From NCBI RefSeq assembly GCF_003063575.1, contig NZ_NESC01000012.1:1-64000 (forward strand): 64,000 nt of DNA. Direction: 5' to 3'. The notes beneath the pieces were generated by a model. That model had not been told where the DNA came from and did no database searches. It saw nothing but the letters and a program-made list of their open reading frames with translations. This DNA is from Limnohabitans sp. Jir72. GTDB taxonomy: Bacteria > Pseudomonadota > Gammaproteobacteria > Burkholderiales > Burkholderiaceae_C. Below, in pieces: positions 31,617 to 42,302 of this stretch (position 1 is the stretch's first letter; every line of letters begins with the position of its first letter). The translations under genes and the position numbers were made by a program.

Positions 31617-32442
31617 GAAGTCCCCGATTATAGAAAGTAAGTATTCAGACCCCTCTTGGCTGAGCCATTTGGGTTCACCTGTGGCTGACCGTGTCTTGGC
31701 TTGGGAGCAAACCCAAGCCGACGCGCTGTTGGGCGACGTGTTTGGTTACCACGCCTTGCAAATCGGATGGCCCGCACTGCAAAGTTTGCGCAGCAACCGC
31801 ATGCCGCATCGTTGGACGGTGGGCACAGAATTTGAAACCCATCGCTTATCTGATGCCCACCAGACCGCCACGATACCGGATTTTGATGTGTGTTTTGACA
31901 GCCGTGCCTGGCCATGGAGTGCAGACAGCCTGGATCTGGTGGTCTTGCCGCACGCCCTGGAGCGCTCTGCCGATCCCCACGCCTGCTTGCGTGAAGTGGA
32001 GCGTGTGTTGATTCCCGAAGGGCAGGTCTTGATCACAGGTTTGAATCCCATGAGCTTTTGGGGCTGGCAATACGAACGGGTTCATTGCAAAACACCGAAT
32101 GCATCAGGTTTGAAGGGGGGATTGATCGGGTACCGGCGATTAAGAGACTGGCTGCGTTTGCTCGGATTTGAAGTGCAAATCAGCCGATTTGCGGGATGGA
32201 CGCCAGCCCTGACCAGTGAACGCTGGATGCGCCGCTTCCATGCGCTGGAGGTCTTGGGTCCGCGCTGGTGGCCGATTTTGGGGGGCGTTTATTTGATTTT
32301 GGCCACCAAACGGGTGCCCGGTGGCCGCTTGCTCGATGCGCGTCGCTGGCGCGCGGTACGATCGCCCGCTGTAGCAGCGGTGCCCTTGGCCCGTTCTGAT
32401 TCCCCCATCGGCCGCCAGACGGCCCCGAAAGACATTTCTTGA
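31615..32442 (+). CDS. SAM-dependent methyltransferase, YafS-like
   Basis: A 275-aa class I methyltransferase-like protein. [31 protein letters not shown] and [17 protein letters not shown] match the motif II-III part of Methyltransf_11 proteins. The glycine-rich SAM motif I is degenerate. Gene order with gloB and rnhA equals the E. coli gloB-yafS-rnhA locus, supporting orthology. The substrate is unknown. The start is uncertain: ATG 31615 overlaps the gloB start on the other strand. The stop overlaps the rnhA TTG start (TTGA). Confidence 0.8.
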   Translation: MKSPIIESKYSDPSWLSHLGSPVADRVLAWEQTQADALLGDVFGYHALQIGWPALQSLRSNRMPHRWTVGTEFETHRLSDAHQTATIPDFDVCFDSRAWPWSADSLDLVVLPHALERSADPHACLREVERVLIPEGQVLITGLNPMSFWGWQYERVHCKTPNASGLKGGLIGYRRLRDWLRLLGFEVQISRFAGWTPALTSERWMRRFHALEVLGPRWWPILGGVYLILATKRVPGGRLLDARRWRAVRSPAVAAVPLARSDSPIGRQTAPKDIS

Positions 32443-32885
32443 ATCACGTCGTTATCCATACCGATGGTGCCTGCAAAGGCAACCCTGGCCCCGGCGGCTG
32501 GGGTGTGCGCCTGCAATCGGGTCAGCATGTGCATGAGCTTTTTGGTGGTGAATTGGGCACAACCAACAACCGCATGGAATTGACCGCCGTGATCGAAGGG
32601 CTCAAGGCGCTCAAGCGACCTTGCAAAGTCACGCTGTTCCTGGACAGTGAATATGTGCGCAAGGGCATCACCGAATGGATCCACGGCTGGAAAGCCAAGG
32701 GCTGGCGCACGGCGGCCAAACAACCGGTCAAAAACGTGGAGCTTTGGCAGGCGCTGGACCATGTGGTGTCGACTTCGGGACACCAGATCGAGTGGCGCTG
32801 GGTCAAAGGCCATGCGGGCGATCCGGGCAATGAGCGGGCCGATGCATTGGCCAACAAGGGTGTAGAGCAGGTCTTGGGCCGTTGA
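32439..32885 (+). CDS. rnhA: Ribonuclease HI
   Basis: A 148-aa enzyme with the catalytic carboxylates in [16 protein letters not shown] (Asp), [11 protein letters not shown] (Glu), DSEYVRKGI (Asp) and the C-terminal [10 protein letters not shown] (Asp). It degrades RNA in RNA-DNA hybrids. Translation appears to start at TTG 32439, overlapping the upstream stop, so it is coupled to the methyltransferase gene. Confidence 0.95.
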   Translation: MNHVVIHTDGACKGNPGPGGWGVRLQSGQHVHELFGGELGTTNNRMELTAVIEGLKALKRPCKVTLFLDSEYVRKGITEWIHGWKAKGWRTAAKQPVKNVELWQALDHVVSTSGHQIEWRWVKGHAGDPGNERADALANKGVEQVLGR

Positions 32886-33112
32886 TGGATTGCTCACTGC
32901 ACTCTGAAGCGGTCCCGTAGCACCAGGTGCCGCATTGGTGAAAACCCAATTTGGCAACACCACCAATACTGTTAAAGTTTTATGCGCGCATCATGGCCAT
33001 TTCTCTTGATGGCCCCGAAGTTTCAGCTTCACCTGAACTTTACAAAAACAACAATTTCTTCACCTACACTGACTAATTGATGGTGCCTTTCTCAAAATGA
33101 CAATGGGTAGTG

Positions 33113-34345
33113 ATGGACATGAACGGTAATTTTCCTGCTTTGGCTCTGAATAAATCTGCCTGCGTGATCGGCGTGTGCTTGGTCTTGTTGGCCGCTTGCT
33201 CTAAGGAGGCGGTTGTTCCAGCGCCCGCTGCCGACGCCTCGGCACCTGCCTCGGCGGCTTCAACACCGGCTTCTGCCCCTGCTCAGGCCAGCGGCCCCGT
33301 TTCCGTTGTCACGGTCAGGGCTGCCAAGCGGGATGTGCCTATTTCTGTCAAGGCTGTCGGTTCTGTGGTCTCCTTGGCCAACGTGGACATTCGGCCTCAG
33401 CTGACCAGCACGATCATGAAGGTGCACTTTAAGGAGGGTCAGTTCGTCAAGCAAGGTGACGCACTCTTCACCCTCGACACTCGAACTGACGAGGCGAACC
33501 TGCTCAAGGCCAAGGCTCAGCTGGCCAAAGATCAGGCGGCACTGAACGACGCCAAGCGCCAACTCCAGCGCAGCCAAGACTTGGTGGCCAAGAATTTCGT
33601 TTCTGCCGCCGCGCTGGACACCGCGCAGTTGCAGGTCGAGTCGCAGGCGGCCACGCTGGCGGCCGATGCAGCGGCCGTGCAGGCGGCGCAGGTGGCGGTT
33701 TCTTATGGCCGCATCACCGCCCCGTTTTCCGGACGGCTGGGTGCGCTGAACTCTCAAATCGGAAGCGTGGTTCAGGCCAACATCACCGTTCTGGTCAACC
33801 TTGTAAAGGTCAATCCCATCGCGGTGTCGTTCACGGTGCCACAGTCTGAGTGGAGCAACCTGATGGCGGCTCAAAAAAGCGGTGCCAAAGTCAAAATTCG
33901 CGCCGCGCTGCCAGACCAAAAAGAGGCGATGCTGGGCCGATTGGAATTCATCGACAACAACATCGATGCCAATTCGGGCACCCTCAAGCTCAAGGCGGTG
34001 TTTGACAACCCGGACAGCAAGTTGTGGGTAGGTCAGTTCGCCAACATGTCGATGGAAGTGGGTGCTATGCCCGGAGCGATTGTGGTACCCCAAGCGGCCA
34101 TCGTCCAAACTGCGCGCGGCTCGATCGTGTACGCCGTGGTGGACGGCAAAGCAGCGCTCAAACCCGTCAAGATCCTTTACTCAGCAGGGCCTGATGCGGT
34201 GGTCTCGGGTGTCGAAGAAGGCATGGTGGTGGTCACAGACGGCAAACAAAACCTCAGGCCCGGTTCAACCGTGGTGGATCGCCAAGCCCAAGCTGCGGCC
34301 AAGCCCGATGCCGCTGCGCCTGCCAAAGCAGACGCGGCCAAATAA
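33113..34345 (+). CDS. RND efflux periplasmic adaptor (MdtA/AcrA-like lipoprotein)
   Basis: A 410-aa membrane-fusion protein. A lipoprotein signal has lipobox LAAC (Cys near residue 29), followed by an Ala/Pro-rich linker. The barrel-sandwich domain begins VKAVGSVVSLANVDIRPQ, the alpha-hairpin spans about residues 125-190 (KAKAQLAKDQAALNDAKRQL), and the GRITAPFSGRLGAL lipoyl return strand follows. It bridges the RND pump to an outer-membrane channel. GTG 33110 and ATG 33119 are alternative starts. It is followed by the pump gene; no outer-membrane factor gene is present, so TolC-like partners must be elsewhere. Confidence 0.92.
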   Translation: MDMNGNFPALALNKSACVIGVCLVLLAACSKEAVVPAPAADASAPASAASTPASAPAQASGPVSVVTVRAAKRDVPISVKAVGSVVSLANVDIRPQLTSTIMKVHFKEGQFVKQGDALFTLDTRTDEANLLKAKAQLAKDQAALNDAKRQLQRSQDLVAKNFVSAAALDTAQLQVESQAATLAADAAAVQAAQVAVSYGRITAPFSGRLGALNSQIGSVVQANITVLVNLVKVNPIAVSFTVPQSEWSNLMAAQKSGAKVKIRAALPDQKEAMLGRLEFIDNNIDANSGTLKLKAVFDNPDSKLWVGQFANMSMEVGAMPGAIVVPQAAIVQTARGSIVYAVVDGKAALKPVKILYSAGPDAVVSGVEEGMVVVTDGKQNLRPGSTVVDRQAQAAAKPDAAAPAKADAAK

Positions 34346-34404
34346 CCTGCTCACATTGGTGAGCCAACCCCATATTTCCACGCCGGAAACAAGGCAGGTT
34401 TGAG

Positions 34405-37400
34405 ATGAATTTTTCCGAGCTTTTCATTCGTCGTCCCGTGATGACGGTTTTGTTGAACACGGCCATCCTGCTGGCGGGTGTCGTTGGCTATAAAAACATT
34501 CCAGTGTCAGCGTTGCCCAGTTATGACACTCCCGTGATCAGTGTCACGGCAACATTGCCCGGGGCCAGTCCTGAGACCATGGCCAGTTCGGTGGCGCTGC
34601 CACTGGAAAAGCAATTCCAGACGATTCCGGGCCTCAAGGTCATGAGTTCGACCAGCACGCTGGGCTCGACGTCTGTCACGCTCGAATTCATTGAAAGCCG
34701 CAACATCGATTCGGCGTCTCTGGACGTGCAGGCCGCTTTGCTGCGCGCACAGCGCACTTTGCCGATTGACATGACGATCCCCCCGTCCTATCGCAAGGTC
34801 AACCCTGCAGATGCACCTGTGTTGTTCATTTCTTTGCGTACACCTTCCATGGCGCAATCGGAATTGCAGGATTACGCTGAGCATTTGATCTCGCCGACTC
34901 TGTCCACCATCGATGGCGTGGCCCAAGTCAACATTTTTGGTGCCAAGCGCTTTGCCGTGCGTGTGCGGGTCAAGCCCGAGGCCTTGGTGGCCCGCAATAT
35001 TGGTCTGGATGAGCTGAGTTCAGCCCTCAAACTGGCCAACGTGAATACCCCTGCGGGCACCTTTGAAGGTGACAAGCAGACTTTGGTGATCCAGGCCAAC
35101 CGCCAGATGGGCTCGGCCAGCGAATTTGCCGAACTGATTGTGAGCAACAAAGGTGGCAACCCAGTGCGCCTCAAGGATGTGGCCTCGGTGGAAGACAGTG
35201 TCGAGGTACTCAAGACCTGGGCCACGCTGAACGGCGAGAACAGCATCAGCTTGGCCATCCTGCGTCAGCCGGGTGCCAACACCGTGCGTGTGGTCGACGC
35301 GGTGATGAAAACTTTGCCCGCCTTGCAGGCGCAGATGCCTGCATCGGTCACCATGACGCCTGTCAACGACCGCTCTGTGTCCATTCGCCACGCGCTCGAA
35401 GACGTGACATTGACGCTGCTGGGCACCATCATTTTGGTGGTGCTGGTGATCTTTTTGTTCTTGCGCCGATTTGTGGCCACGGTCATTCCTGCGCTGTCCT
35501 TGCCCGTCTCGTTGGTGGGGGCGGTTGCGCTTTTGTGGGGCCTGAACTACAGCTTGGACAACATTTCGCTGCTGGGTCTGACGCTGGCGGTGGGCTTGGT
35601 GGTGGACGACGCCATTGTGGTGCTTGAGAACATCATTCGTCACATTGAGGAAGGGGTCGAGCCCTTCAAGGCAGCCGTGATCGGTGCGCGTGAAATGGGC
35701 TTCACCATCATCTCGATTTCGACCTCCCTGGTGGCGGTGTTCATCCCCATCTTTTTCATGCCTGGCGTGATCGGTTTGTTGTTCCACGAATTCGCTGTGG
35801 TGGTGGGCTTGTCGATCGGTGTGTCGGCATTCGTGTCGCTCACCTTGGTGCCGATGCTCGCCAGCCGCTACCTGACCGGTGAGGACCACAAGAAAAAGCC
35901 AGGCCTGATCGTTCGTTATTTTGAAAAAGGTTTCAACGCCACCTTGGCAGCTTATTCACGCACATTGGATTCGGCTTTGGGTCATTCCAAGTGGGTGCTG
36001 ATGGTGGCCGCCGCAACATTTGCAGCCACAGTGTGGATGGTCATGGTCATCCCCAAAGGCTTTTTCCCAGAAGAAGACATTGGACAGATTCAAGTGACCA
36101 CCGAAGCGGCTGAAGACGTGTCTTTCGACGCCATGGTGAGCTTGCAAGAGCGGGTGGTTGCCTTGATTCGCAAAGACCCCAATGTCGATGCCGTGAGTTC
36201 CTTCAACGGCGGCACGGGTTCTCTCAACACAGGCCGCATGTTCATCGTGCTCAAACCCCAAGGCGAGCGCAAGCCGATGAAGGGCGTGGTCGAGGATTTA
36301 CGCAAAAAATTGCGATCGATTCCGGGCATCAACGTGTTCATGCGCCCTGTGCAGAACCTGCAGTTGGGTGGCCGTCAGAGCAAGGCACGCTACCAATACA
36401 TCCTGCAAAGCGTGCAGGCCGATCAGCTCAACGTCTGGGCCAACAAGCTCCAGGAGAAGATGCGGGCCGATCCGATCTTCCGTGACGTGACGAGCGACGC
36501 GCAACTGCGCGGCCTGCAGGCCCAGATCAAGATTGACCGCGACCGTGCCAACACCCTTGGCGTGTCTGTGGACGCCATCCGCACAGCGCTGTTCAGCGCT
36601 TTTGGTGAACGCCAGGTCTCGACCATGTATCTGGCCACCGACAGCTACCAGGTGATCATGGAAGTGGCCCCTGAGGCCAAGCAAGACGAATCCGCTTTGA
36701 CGGGTATCTATGTGCGATCGGGCAATGGCGCTTTGGTGCCTTTGTCCAGCTTTGCCACTGTGGAGCGCACCGTTGGCCCCACGGCCATCAACCATGTGGG
36801 CCAATTGCAAGCGGTCACCGTGTCTTTCAACTTGGCCCCCGGTGCCGCTTTGGGTGACGCCACGGCCAAAATCGAGCAAGCCAGCGATGCGATCCAGCTG
36901 CCCAAGTCCATCATCACCACCTACGGTGGCGATGCGGCGGTGTTCAAGGACTCGCAAGGCAGCCAGTCCATCCTGATCATTTCGGCTTTGCTGGTGATTT
37001 ACATCTTGCTGGGCGTGCTGTACGAGAGCTACATCCATCCCATCACCATCTTTGCGGGTCTGCCTTCTGCGGCCGTGGGCGCTTTGGGGACTTTGATGCT
37101 GTTCGGCCAGGACCTGACACTGATCGCCACCATCGGTGTGCTGCTGCTGATCGGTATCGTGAAGAAGAACGCCATCATGATGATCGACTTCGCGTTGGAA
37201 GCCCAGCGCCACCACGGCATGACCCCCAAAGAGGCCATCCGTGAGGCCTGTGTCTTGCGGTTCAGGCCCATCATGATGACCACCATCGCGGCCATGATGG
37301 GTGCCTTGCCCATCGCCTTGGGCTTGGGTGCGGGTGCTGAACTTCGCCAACCCTTGGGGCTGGCGGTGGTCGGTGGCTTGATCTTCTCCCAGGCCGTGAC

Positions 37401-37494
37401 CCTGTACATCACCCCCGTGATTTACTTGGCACTGGAGCGGTTCAGCGGCAAGGGGCCCATTGTGGGCGACGATCCACGGGGCACTGCGGTGTGA
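34405..37494 (+). CDS. RND multidrug efflux pump, inner-membrane subunit (MdtB/AcrB-like)
   Basis: A 1029-aa HAE1-type pump with 12 transmembrane segments and two large periplasmic loops. The N-terminus FSELFIRRPVMTVLLNTAI is typical. The TM4 proton-relay aspartates lie in GLVVDDAIVVLENI near residue 400, and VKKNAIMMIDFALEA near 915 is the matching repeat in TM10. It exports drugs or lipophilic compounds using the proton gradient. It lies 59 bp after the adaptor gene and is followed by a strong terminator. Confidence 0.94.
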   Translation: MNFSELFIRRPVMTVLLNTAILLAGVVGYKNIPVSALPSYDTPVISVTATLPGASPETMASSVALPLEKQFQTIPGLKVMSSTSTLGSTSVTLEFIESRNIDSASLDVQAALLRAQRTLPIDMTIPPSYRKVNPADAPVLFISLRTPSMAQSELQDYAEHLISPTLSTIDGVAQVNIFGAKRFAVRVRVKPEALVARNIGLDELSSALKLANVNTPAGTFEGDKQTLVIQANRQMGSASEFAELIVSNKGGNPVRLKDVASVEDSVEVLKTWATLNGENSISLAILRQPGANTVRVVDAVMKTLPALQAQMPASVTMTPVNDRSVSIRHALEDVTLTLLGTIILVVLVIFLFLRRFVATVIPALSLPVSLVGAVALLWGLNYSLDNISLLGLTLAVGLVVDDAIVVLENIIRHIEEGVEPFKAAVIGAREMGFTIISISTSLVAVFIPIFFMPGVIGLLFHEFAVVVGLSIGVSAFVSLTLVPMLASRYLTGEDHKKKPGLIVRYFEKGFNATLAAYSRTLDSALGHSKWVLMVAAATFAATVWMVMVIPKGFFPEEDIGQIQVTTEAAEDVSFDAMVSLQERVVALIRKDPNVDAVSSFNGGTGSLNTGRMFIVLKPQGERKPMKGVVEDLRKKLRSIPGINVFMRPVQNLQLGGRQSKARYQYILQSVQADQLNVWANKLQEKMRADPIFRDVTSDAQLRGLQAQIKIDRDRANTLGVSVDAIRTALFSAFGERQVSTMYLATDSYQVIMEVAPEAKQDESALTGIYVRSGNGALVPLSSFATVERTVGPTAINHVGQLQAVTVSFNLAPGAALGDATAKIEQASDAIQLPKSIITTYGGDAAVFKDSQGSQSILIISALLVIYILLGVLYESYIHPITIFAGLPSAAVGALGTLMLFGQDLTLIATIGVLLLIGIVKKNAIMMIDFALEAQRHHGMTPKEAIREACVLRFRPIMMTTIAAMMGALPIALGLGAGAELRQPLGLAVVGGLIFSQAVTLYITPVIYLALERFSGKGPIVGDDPRGTAV

Positions 37495-37502
37495 TCTGAA
37501 AC

Positions 37503-37536
37503 AAAAGGGGCCAATCTATTCAATTGGCCCCTTTTT
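37503..37536 (+). terminator. Terminator after the RND operon
   Basis: AAAAGGGGCCAAT pairs with ATTGGCCCCTTTT across 7 nt, with a T-run. It is also symmetric enough to act on the convergent moeA transcript. Confidence 0.9.
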
Positions 37537-37559
37537 TGAATGTCAGGCGCTCGGGCACG

Positions 37560-38849
37560 TCATGAGAGATGCCCGTCAAACATCATCACATCTACTTCAT
37601 CGCCCACGGCCACGTTGCCTTGAGAATGGCCAAGCACCATCAGGCCATTGGCCTGCACCATGGAGCTGAGCACGCCCGAGCCTTGATTGCCAGTCAGACT
37701 GACGACCAGTTGGCCTTGGGCATTGGTCGAGACGGTGCCGCGTTGGTATTCTGTGCGGCCCGGTTTTTTGCGCAAGGCTTGCAGGCTGTGCGCCTTGAGC
37801 AGTGGCAGCGCAGGGGCTTTCCAGCCCATCAGTTGCTGCAAGGCCGGACGCACAAATGCGGCAAAGGTGACCATCACCGCCACGGGGTTGCCCGGCAGGC
37901 CAAACAAAACGGCCGCGTGATTGGTTTCGCGGATGCGGCCTACTGCCATCGGGCGACCAGGCCGCATGGCGATGCGCCAGAACGCGACATCCCCCAGCTT
38001 TTTCATCATGGCCTTGGTGTGGTCGGCTTCGCCCACGCTCACGCCGCCACTGGTGATGACCGCATCGGCTTGCTGTGCCGCTTGGCGAAAGGCTTGTTCC
38101 AACGCAGCGGGTTCGTCGCGCACAACGCCCATGTCGATCAGTTCGCAGCCGAGTTTTTGCACCAAGCCGGCCACGGTGTAACGGTTGCTGTCGTACACAG
38201 CGCCTTCGCGGGGAGCTTCGCCCAGGCTCAGGATTTCGTCGCCGGTAGAGAAATAGGCCACTTGAGGGCGGCGCCACACCTGCACACATGCCAAGCCCAA
38301 GCTGGCCACCAGGCCACAAGCAGCTGGGGTGAGCCGAGTCCCGGCGGACAGCGCCACTTGCCCCGCCATCAGGTCTTCACCCAGCAAGCGCCGGTTGTCG
38401 CCCGCTTGCAGCAAGCCAGGGGGAATGGTCACTTGGTCTGCTGTGGTTTGGACGAATTCTTGGGGCACCACGGTGTCCAAGCCCTGCGGCATGATCGCGC
38501 CGGTCATGATGCGCACGCATTCACCGGTTTGAACTTGGCCTTGCCACGCTGCACCGGCGAGGGCCGTTCCTACCACTTTGAATGTACTGGCCTGGCTGGC
38601 CTGCAGTTCGCTGCCGCGCAAGGCATAGCCATCCATGGCCGAGTTGTCGTGTGGCGGCACGCTGATGGGGGAAACCACGTCCTGCGCCAGGATGCGGCCC
38701 AAGGCCTGCATCAGCGGCACGGATTCTTGTTCGCGCACAGGGGTGACCAATTCGGCCAGAAAAGCGTTCACATGGCCCGCAGGCAGGGCTTGCGGGTCGT
38801 ACCCCTGCAGGCCTTGTGCAATCTCGTCTAGTGAAGGAAGCTGGGTCAT
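37560..38849 (-). CDS. moeA: Molybdopterin molybdenumtransferase MoeA
   Basis: A 429-aa protein. PHDNSAMDGYALRG near residue 65 is the MoeA signature, followed by GEDLMAGQVALSAGTRLTP and YFSTGDEIL. The MoCF domain has TSGGVSVGEADH (near 265) and LFGLPGNPVAVMV. It inserts molybdate into adenylylated molybdopterin. The ATG at 38849 is chosen; ATG 38876 in frame would add nine residues. It is the last of a moaA-mobA-moeA run. Confidence 0.94.
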   Translation of the reverse strand: MTQLPSLDEIAQGLQGYDPQALPAGHVNAFLAELVTPVREQESVPLMQALGRILAQDVVSPISVPPHDNSAMDGYALRGSELQASQASTFKVVGTALAGAAWQGQVQTGECVRIMTGAIMPQGLDTVVPQEFVQTTADQVTIPPGLLQAGDNRRLLGEDLMAGQVALSAGTRLTPAACGLVASLGLACVQVWRRPQVAYFSTGDEILSLGEAPREGAVYDSNRYTVAGLVQKLGCELIDMGVVRDEPAALEQAFRQAAQQADAVITSGGVSVGEADHTKAMMKKLGDVAFWRIAMRPGRPMAVGRIRETNHAAVLFGLPGNPVAVMVTFAAFVRPALQQLMGWKAPALPLLKAHSLQALRKKPGRTEYQRGTVSTNAQGQLVVSLTGNQGSGVLSSMVQANGLMVLGHSQGNVAVGDEVDVMMFDGHLS

Positions 38850-38882
38850 GACCTTGGGGCGATGCCGCTGTGGCATCGCGTT

Positions 38883-39506
38883 TTAAATGGATTCGAGTTG
38901 CAGCAATTCCTGCAAGGTGTTCGCGTTGGCAAAAGCATGGGGATCATCGCCAGGCTGGTTGAAGGCGACCAGCGCACAGCGGTGTTCTGCAGTCCAAGCG
39001 TCGATCTTGCGGCCGCCGCTTTGCGTGAATTTCACCAAGCTTTCGAGCAAAGACACTTTGAGCAGGCAAAACACCGGTTGTGCTCTGATCTGGCCATCGG
39101 TTTCGGGTGCTGTGGCCATGGCCAAGTCGGCATCTTGTTCGTGCAGGGCCTGCGCCAGCCGTTCTAGCAAATCCAGCGGGAACAAAGGTGAGTCGCAAGG
39201 CACCGTGAGCAGCAGTGGTGTTTCGCAGCGCTCCAGCCCCGTGAGGAAGCCTGCCAGAGGACCGGCATAACCATCGATGCTGTCGGGCCAAACGGGCACA
39301 CCCAGGGATTCGTAGGCCGACAAATTCCGGTTCGCATTGATCAGGATCTCCTGCACGGGCAGGCTTTGCATTTGCAGCCGCATCAGGGTTTGCAAGGCCA
39401 AAGGCAAGCCACGGAAATTTTGCAAGCCTTTGTCGACGCCGCCCATGCGCGAGCCGCGCCCACCGGCCAGGATGAGGCCGGTGATGGCCGGTAGATGAAC
39501 GGTCAT
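38883..39506 (-). CDS. mobA: Molybdenum cofactor guanylyltransferase MobA
   Basis: A 207-aa nucleotidyltransferase with the GTP-binding signature [19 protein letters not shown] near residues 10-28, followed by [15 protein letters not shown] and VPCDSPLFP. It attaches GMP to molybdopterin to make MGD for DMSO-reductase-type enzymes. GGAGG lies 9 nt before ATG 39506; ATG 39512, which overlaps the moaA stop (TGATG), is an alternative with too short a spacing. It sits between moaA and moeA. Confidence 0.93.
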   Translation of the reverse strand: MTVHLPAITGLILAGGRGSRMGGVDKGLQNFRGLPLALQTLMRLQMQSLPVQEILINANRNLSAYESLGVPVWPDSIDGYAGPLAGFLTGLERCETPLLLTVPCDSPLFPLDLLERLAQALHEQDADLAMATAPETDGQIRAQPVFCLLKVSLLESLVKFTQSGGRKIDAWTAEHRCALVAFNQPGDDPHAFANANTLQELLQLESI

Positions 39507-39511
39507 GGGCA

Positions 39512-40651
39512 TCAGCCTCCGATGTAACTCATTTCGACCCGGCGGCCCGGGCCGCCGGCGGTGTCGGGGCCGCGCAAGCTGCGCAAAACCGAATACTGGT
39601 CGGCGCGGCCTTGCCAGATGGCATCGATGGTGGCGGCCATCGCCTCATCCGTGCTGATCTGGTCGCGCAGCAACTGGCGCAGGTCATAGCCCTGGCTGGC
39701 GAACAGGCACAGGTACAGGCGTCCTTCTGTTGATAGCCGCGCGCGGTTGCAATCCCCGCAAAATGCCTGGGTGACGCTGCTGATGACACCCACTTCGCCA
39801 AGTTGGGGGTCGTAATCCCCTTGGGCATTGGCGTAGCCCCAGCGCTCGGCAGTCTCGCCAAGCGCCGAGTGCCCCAGTTGCACCAAGGGCATCTCGGCCT
39901 GGATGCGTTGCACCACCTCGGCACTGGGCAGAACCTCGTCCATGCACCAGCCATTGGTGGCGCCCACGTCCATGTACTCGATGAAGCGCAGCACCACGCC
40001 TGTGCCCTGGAAATGCCTGGCCATGGGCAAAATTTCGTGGTCATTGGTGCCGCGCTTGACGACCATGTTGACCTTGATGGGCCCCAGACCTGCCGCTTTG
40101 GCCGCTGCGATGCCTTGCAAAACCTCTTCAACCGGAAAGTCGACATCGTTCATTTGTCGAAACACGGCATCGTCCAGACCGTCCAGGCTCACAGTCACCC
40201 GCTGCAGGCCGGCATCCTTGAGGCTTTGGGCCTTGCGCGCCAGCAAAGAGCCGTTGGTGGTCAGCGTCAGGTCCAGTGGCTGTCCATCGGGCGTTCGCAA
40301 GGCCGCCAGTTGGCTGATCAGGATTTCGATGTTCTTGCGCAGCAGCGGTTCGCCCCCGGTCAAACGGATTTTGCGCACACCCCGGCCGACAAACACGGTT
40401 GCCAGTCGGGTGATTTCCTCAAAACTGAGCAAGTGGCTTTGCGGCAAATAGGCGTAATCCTTGTCGAACACCTCTTTGGGCATGCAGTAACTGCAGCGGA
40501 AGTTGCACCGGTCCGTGACGCTGATGCGCAAGTCCGTCAAAGGCCTGCGCAAGGCATCGGTCGGTGTTGTGCTCAGGGCTGCGCCTGCCGCGTGGGGCAA
40601 AGGCAGACTGGGGTGGCGCTGGTCAACCAGCGGTATAACGCGTTCAGACAT
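39512..40651 (-). CDS. moaA: GTP 3',8-cyclase MoaA
   Basis: A 379-aa radical SAM enzyme. The first cluster motif is CNFRCSYC (near residues 48-55), the [13 protein letters not shown]-binding GGEP loop is near 97, and the second cluster cysteines lie in [11 protein letters not shown] plus a Cys in YLCLF. The chain ends in GG, the catalytic C-terminal tail. It performs the first step of molybdenum cofactor synthesis with MoaC, which is not in the window. The N-terminal 35 residues are an extension relative to E. coli MoaA. Confidence 0.95.
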   Translation of the reverse strand: MSERVIPLVDQRHPSLPLPHAAGAALSTTPTDALRRPLTDLRISVTDRCNFRCSYCMPKEVFDKDYAYLPQSHLLSFEEITRLATVFVGRGVRKIRLTGGEPLLRKNIEILISQLAALRTPDGQPLDLTLTTNGSLLARKAQSLKDAGLQRVTVSLDGLDDAVFRQMNDVDFPVEEVLQGIAAAKAAGLGPIKVNMVVKRGTNDHEILPMARHFQGTGVVLRFIEYMDVGATNGWCMDEVLPSAEVVQRIQAEMPLVQLGHSALGETAERWGYANAQGDYDPQLGEVGVISSVTQAFCGDCNRARLSTEGRLYLCLFASQGYDLRQLLRDQISTDEAMAATIDAIWQGRADQYSVLRSLRGPDTAGGPGRRVEMSYIGG

Positions 40652-40723
40652 GGCTTCGATTGTGCCCGAGTGTTCAGGCCCTCAGCGGCTTGTGGACAAG
40701 CACCAAGCTGCGGTGCAGGTCTC

Positions 40724-42157
40724 TTAACCGTGTTGAATCGCCACGGTTTTGAGTGTGGTGAAACCCAGCAGGGCTTCAAACCCTTTTTCGCGCCCATAGC
40801 CCGAAGACTTGACCCCGCCAAAGGGCAGCTCCACGCCACCGCCTGCGCCGTAGTTGTTGATGAACACCTGGCCGCTGCGCACGCGTTTGGCCATGCGGAA
40901 CTGCCGCCCGCCGTCACGCGTCCAGATACCGGCCACCAAACCAAATTCGGTGGCGTTGGCCAATTCGACCGCATGGTCCTCGTCTGTGAAGGCCATTGCC
41001 GACAGCACCGGGCCAAAGACCTCTTCTTGCGCCAGGCGGTGCATCACCGGCACATCGCGCAGCAGGGTGGGGGCTTGGTAAAAGCCGCCTGCAGGTACGC
41101 CTGCCGCGATTTGCCCTTGGGCCACGGTGGCGATGCCGTCCGCTTTGGCTTGGTCTAAAAAGCCGGTGACGCGCTCCAGCTGGCTGGCCCGGATGAGCGG
41201 TCCCAAGTCCAGGTTCATGGCGGCTGAACCCACCTGCAGGCGGCTGAAGGCTTCACCTAGGCGCTTCAAAAGCGGTTCGTAAATGCCCTGCTGAATCAGC
41301 ACGCGCGAGCCTGCGCTGCAGGTCTGGCCAGAGTTTTGCACGATGGCGTTGACCACCACCGGAACGGCCGCGTCCAGATCGGCGTCGTCAAAAATGATTT
41401 GCGGACTTTTGCCGCCCAGCTCCAGTGTGACCGGGCAGTGGCGCTCAGCCGCGACTTGCTGGATGAGCGTGCCCACGCGGGGGCTGCCTGTGAAGCTGAT
41501 GTGGTCAATGCCGGGGTGGCGGGCCAGCGCATCGCCCACTTCGTGGCCATAGCCGGTAACGATGTTGATGGCTCCGGGCGGAAAGCCCACCTCGGCGGCC
41601 AGCTGCGCCACGCGAATCAGGCTCAGGCAGGCATCCTCGGCGGGCTTGACCACGCAGGCATTGCCTGCGGCCAAGGCGCCACCCACGCTGCGGCCAAAGA
41701 TTTGCATGGGGTAGTTCCAAGGGATCACATGGCCAGTCACGCCATGGGGTTCGCGCCAAGTCAGCACGCTGTAGCCGTTTTGGTAGGGCAGGGTCTCGCC
41801 ATGCAGTTTGTCGCACGAACCCGCATAAAACTCAAAGTAACGGGCCAGGGCCACCGAATCGGCTGCGGCCTGTTTGGTGGGCTTGCCGCAGTCGCGCTGC
41901 TCCAGTGCGGCGAGCTCAGCGGCGTGCTCATTCACTTTTTGCGACAGCTTCATGAGCAAGCGTCCACGCTCCACGGCGGTCAGCTTGCCCCAAGGGCCGT
42001 TGAAAGCGGCGCGGGCTGCTTGTACCGCGGCATCGATGTCGGCGGCTTGGCTGCGCGGGATCTGATCGAACACCTGCCCGTCAGACGGGTCGAGCACGTC
42101 GATGGTTTGGCCTGCCAGGGCCGGAACGGATTGGTTGGCGATGAAATTCAGTTGCAT
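40724..42157 (-). CDS. Aldehyde dehydrogenase family protein
   Basis: A 477-aa NAD(P)+-dependent ALDH. The catalytic Glu lies in VTLELGGKSPQ (near 244), the catalytic Cys in NSGQTCSAGSRVL (near 283), and FTGSPRVG is the NAD-binding loop. C-terminal EVFGPVLSAMAF and PFGGVKSSGYGREKG are typical of betaine-, gamma-aminobutyraldehyde- or similar dehydrogenases. The substrate is not predictable. The ATG at 42157 fits the family N-terminus; the frame upstream to 42232 lacks similarity. Confidence 0.92.
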   Translation of the reverse strand: MQLNFIANQSVPALAGQTIDVLDPSDGQVFDQIPRSQAADIDAAVQAARAAFNGPWGKLTAVERGRLLMKLSQKVNEHAAELAALEQRDCGKPTKQAAADSVALARYFEFYAGSCDKLHGETLPYQNGYSVLTWREPHGVTGHVIPWNYPMQIFGRSVGGALAAGNACVVKPAEDACLSLIRVAQLAAEVGFPPGAINIVTGYGHEVGDALARHPGIDHISFTGSPRVGTLIQQVAAERHCPVTLELGGKSPQIIFDDADLDAAVPVVVNAIVQNSGQTCSAGSRVLIQQGIYEPLLKRLGEAFSRLQVGSAAMNLDLGPLIRASQLERVTGFLDQAKADGIATVAQGQIAAGVPAGGFYQAPTLLRDVPVMHRLAQEEVFGPVLSAMAFTDEDHAVELANATEFGLVAGIWTRDGGRQFRMAKRVRSGQVFINNYGAGGGVELPFGGVKSSGYGREKGFEALLGFTTLKTVAIQHG

Positions 42158-42302
42158 GGCCCCGATTGTGATCCCACCTCGGTATTTGGAAATCACGCCA
42201 GAGACAGCCCAAAATTGCCGGGGGAGGCGCAAGCCCGGTGAAAGTAAAATCGGGGTTAATCCCTAGGATTCCAATTCCCTCAACTTTCCCAACGAGACAA
42301 CC

